A stretch of DNA of 6,710 nt. Origin: Planctomycetaceae bacterium (GTDB lineage: Bacteria; Planctomycetota; Planctomycetia; Pirellulales; UBA1268). Positions 6,436-6,710 of this stretch are shown piece by piece (position 1 is the first letter of the stretch; each line of letters begins with the position of its first letter). Made by a program: the position numbers and the translations under genes. The stretch covers positions 1 to 6,710 of the forward strand of contig SIAG01000233.1 in assembly GCA_009691925.1 (NCBI GenBank), read 5' to 3'. The notes under the pieces are model-generated. The model did not search any database and had not been told where the DNA came from. It was given only the letters and a program-made list of their open reading frames with translations.

Positions 6436-6710
6436 ATGGCCATTTCCCTGCCCCCCGCTGCCCCCCCGTCTCCCCGCCCCTGGGACGATTCCCTCTTCCT
6501 CCGGGCCTGTCGGCGGGAACCGGTGCCGCGGACGCCGATTTGGCTGATGCGACAAGCCGGGCGCTACCTCCCCGAATACCGCCAAGTGCGGGGGCGCGTC
6601 GGATTCATGGAGCTGTGCAAGACGCCGAGCCTGGCGGCCGAGGTGATGCTCTCGACGGTGGACAGGCTGGGGGTCGATGCGGCGATCATCTTTAGCGATC
6701 TCCTCCCGAT
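6436..6710 (+). CDS. hemE: Uroporphyrinogen decarboxylase, N-terminal part (runs off the window)
   Basis: The first 91 residues are present; the family is usually about 340-360 residues, so roughly a quarter is seen. The enzyme removes four acetate carboxyl groups from uroporphyrinogen III to give coproporphyrinogen III, in the cytoplasm. The signature TPIWLMRQAGRYLPEYR (33-49) contains Arg39 and Arg43, matching the substrate-carboxylate arginines of human UROD (Arg37 and Arg41). FSDLL (86-90) contains Asp88, matching the catalytic Asp86. The N-terminus is preceded by a proline-rich stretch (6-15), then DSLFLRACRRE, typical of the family start. The ATG at 6436 is favoured by the TATACT box just upstream; an in-frame GTG at 6397 is possible but would add 13 residues. 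It is divergent from the membrane-protein and hemA unit, so the haem genes share one control region. Confidence 0.97.
   Translation, partial: MAISLPPAAPPSPRPWDDSLFLRACRREPVPRTPIWLMRQAGRYLPEYRQVRGRVGFMELCKTPSLAAEVMLSTVDRLGVDAAIIFSDLLP

Overview
The window looks like a chromosomal segment of a high-G+C planctomycete, probably of the Pirellulales type. Three things suggest this: a lipoprotein built from 23-residue leucine-rich-like repeats, a large exported protein with a 'GLDENRP...PVTDLDKLL' pattern that I recall from planctomycete genomes, and a Tat-exported squalene-cyclase-fold protein. The taxonomic call is inference from gene content and base composition; there is no rRNA or other phylogenetic marker here. 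No tRNA, rRNA, CRISPR array, transposase or integrase is visible.

Left part (1-4107, plus strand) holds three exported-protein genes. A repeat lipoprotein (70-1050) is followed after 10 nt by a 570-residue secreted protein of unknown function (1061-2773), so the two probably form one transcription unit. After a 185-nt gap with several dyads comes a 382-residue protein with a Tat signal (2959-4107), made of alpha-alpha toroid repeats of the prenyltransferase/squalene oxidase type. Their biochemical functions cannot be read from the sequence.

Right part (4115-6710) is a haem biosynthesis locus. On the minus strand an eight-helix membrane protein of the CcsA/HemX family (5386-6363) overlaps hemA, glutamyl-tRNA reductase (4115-5389), by four bases (ATGA). 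On the plus strand hemE, uroporphyrinogen decarboxylase, begins at 6436 and runs off the window. HemA catalyses the first committed step of the C5 route to 5-aminolevulinate. HemE acts several steps later, turning uroporphyrinogen III into coproporphyrinogen III. The HemX-like protein probably tunes HemA level or supports haem handling in the membrane. The two arms share a short divergent intergenic region of about 72 bp.

hemA and the toroid-protein gene converge with only 7 nt between their stop codons. The window is largely ordinary housekeeping plus lineage-typical exported proteins; I see no convincing new defence or mobile system. The points most worth a second look are the internal repeat structure of the lipoprotein, the exported toroid protein that lacks cyclase signatures, the degenerate haem-binding motif in the HemX-like protein, and the apparently leaderless hemE start.
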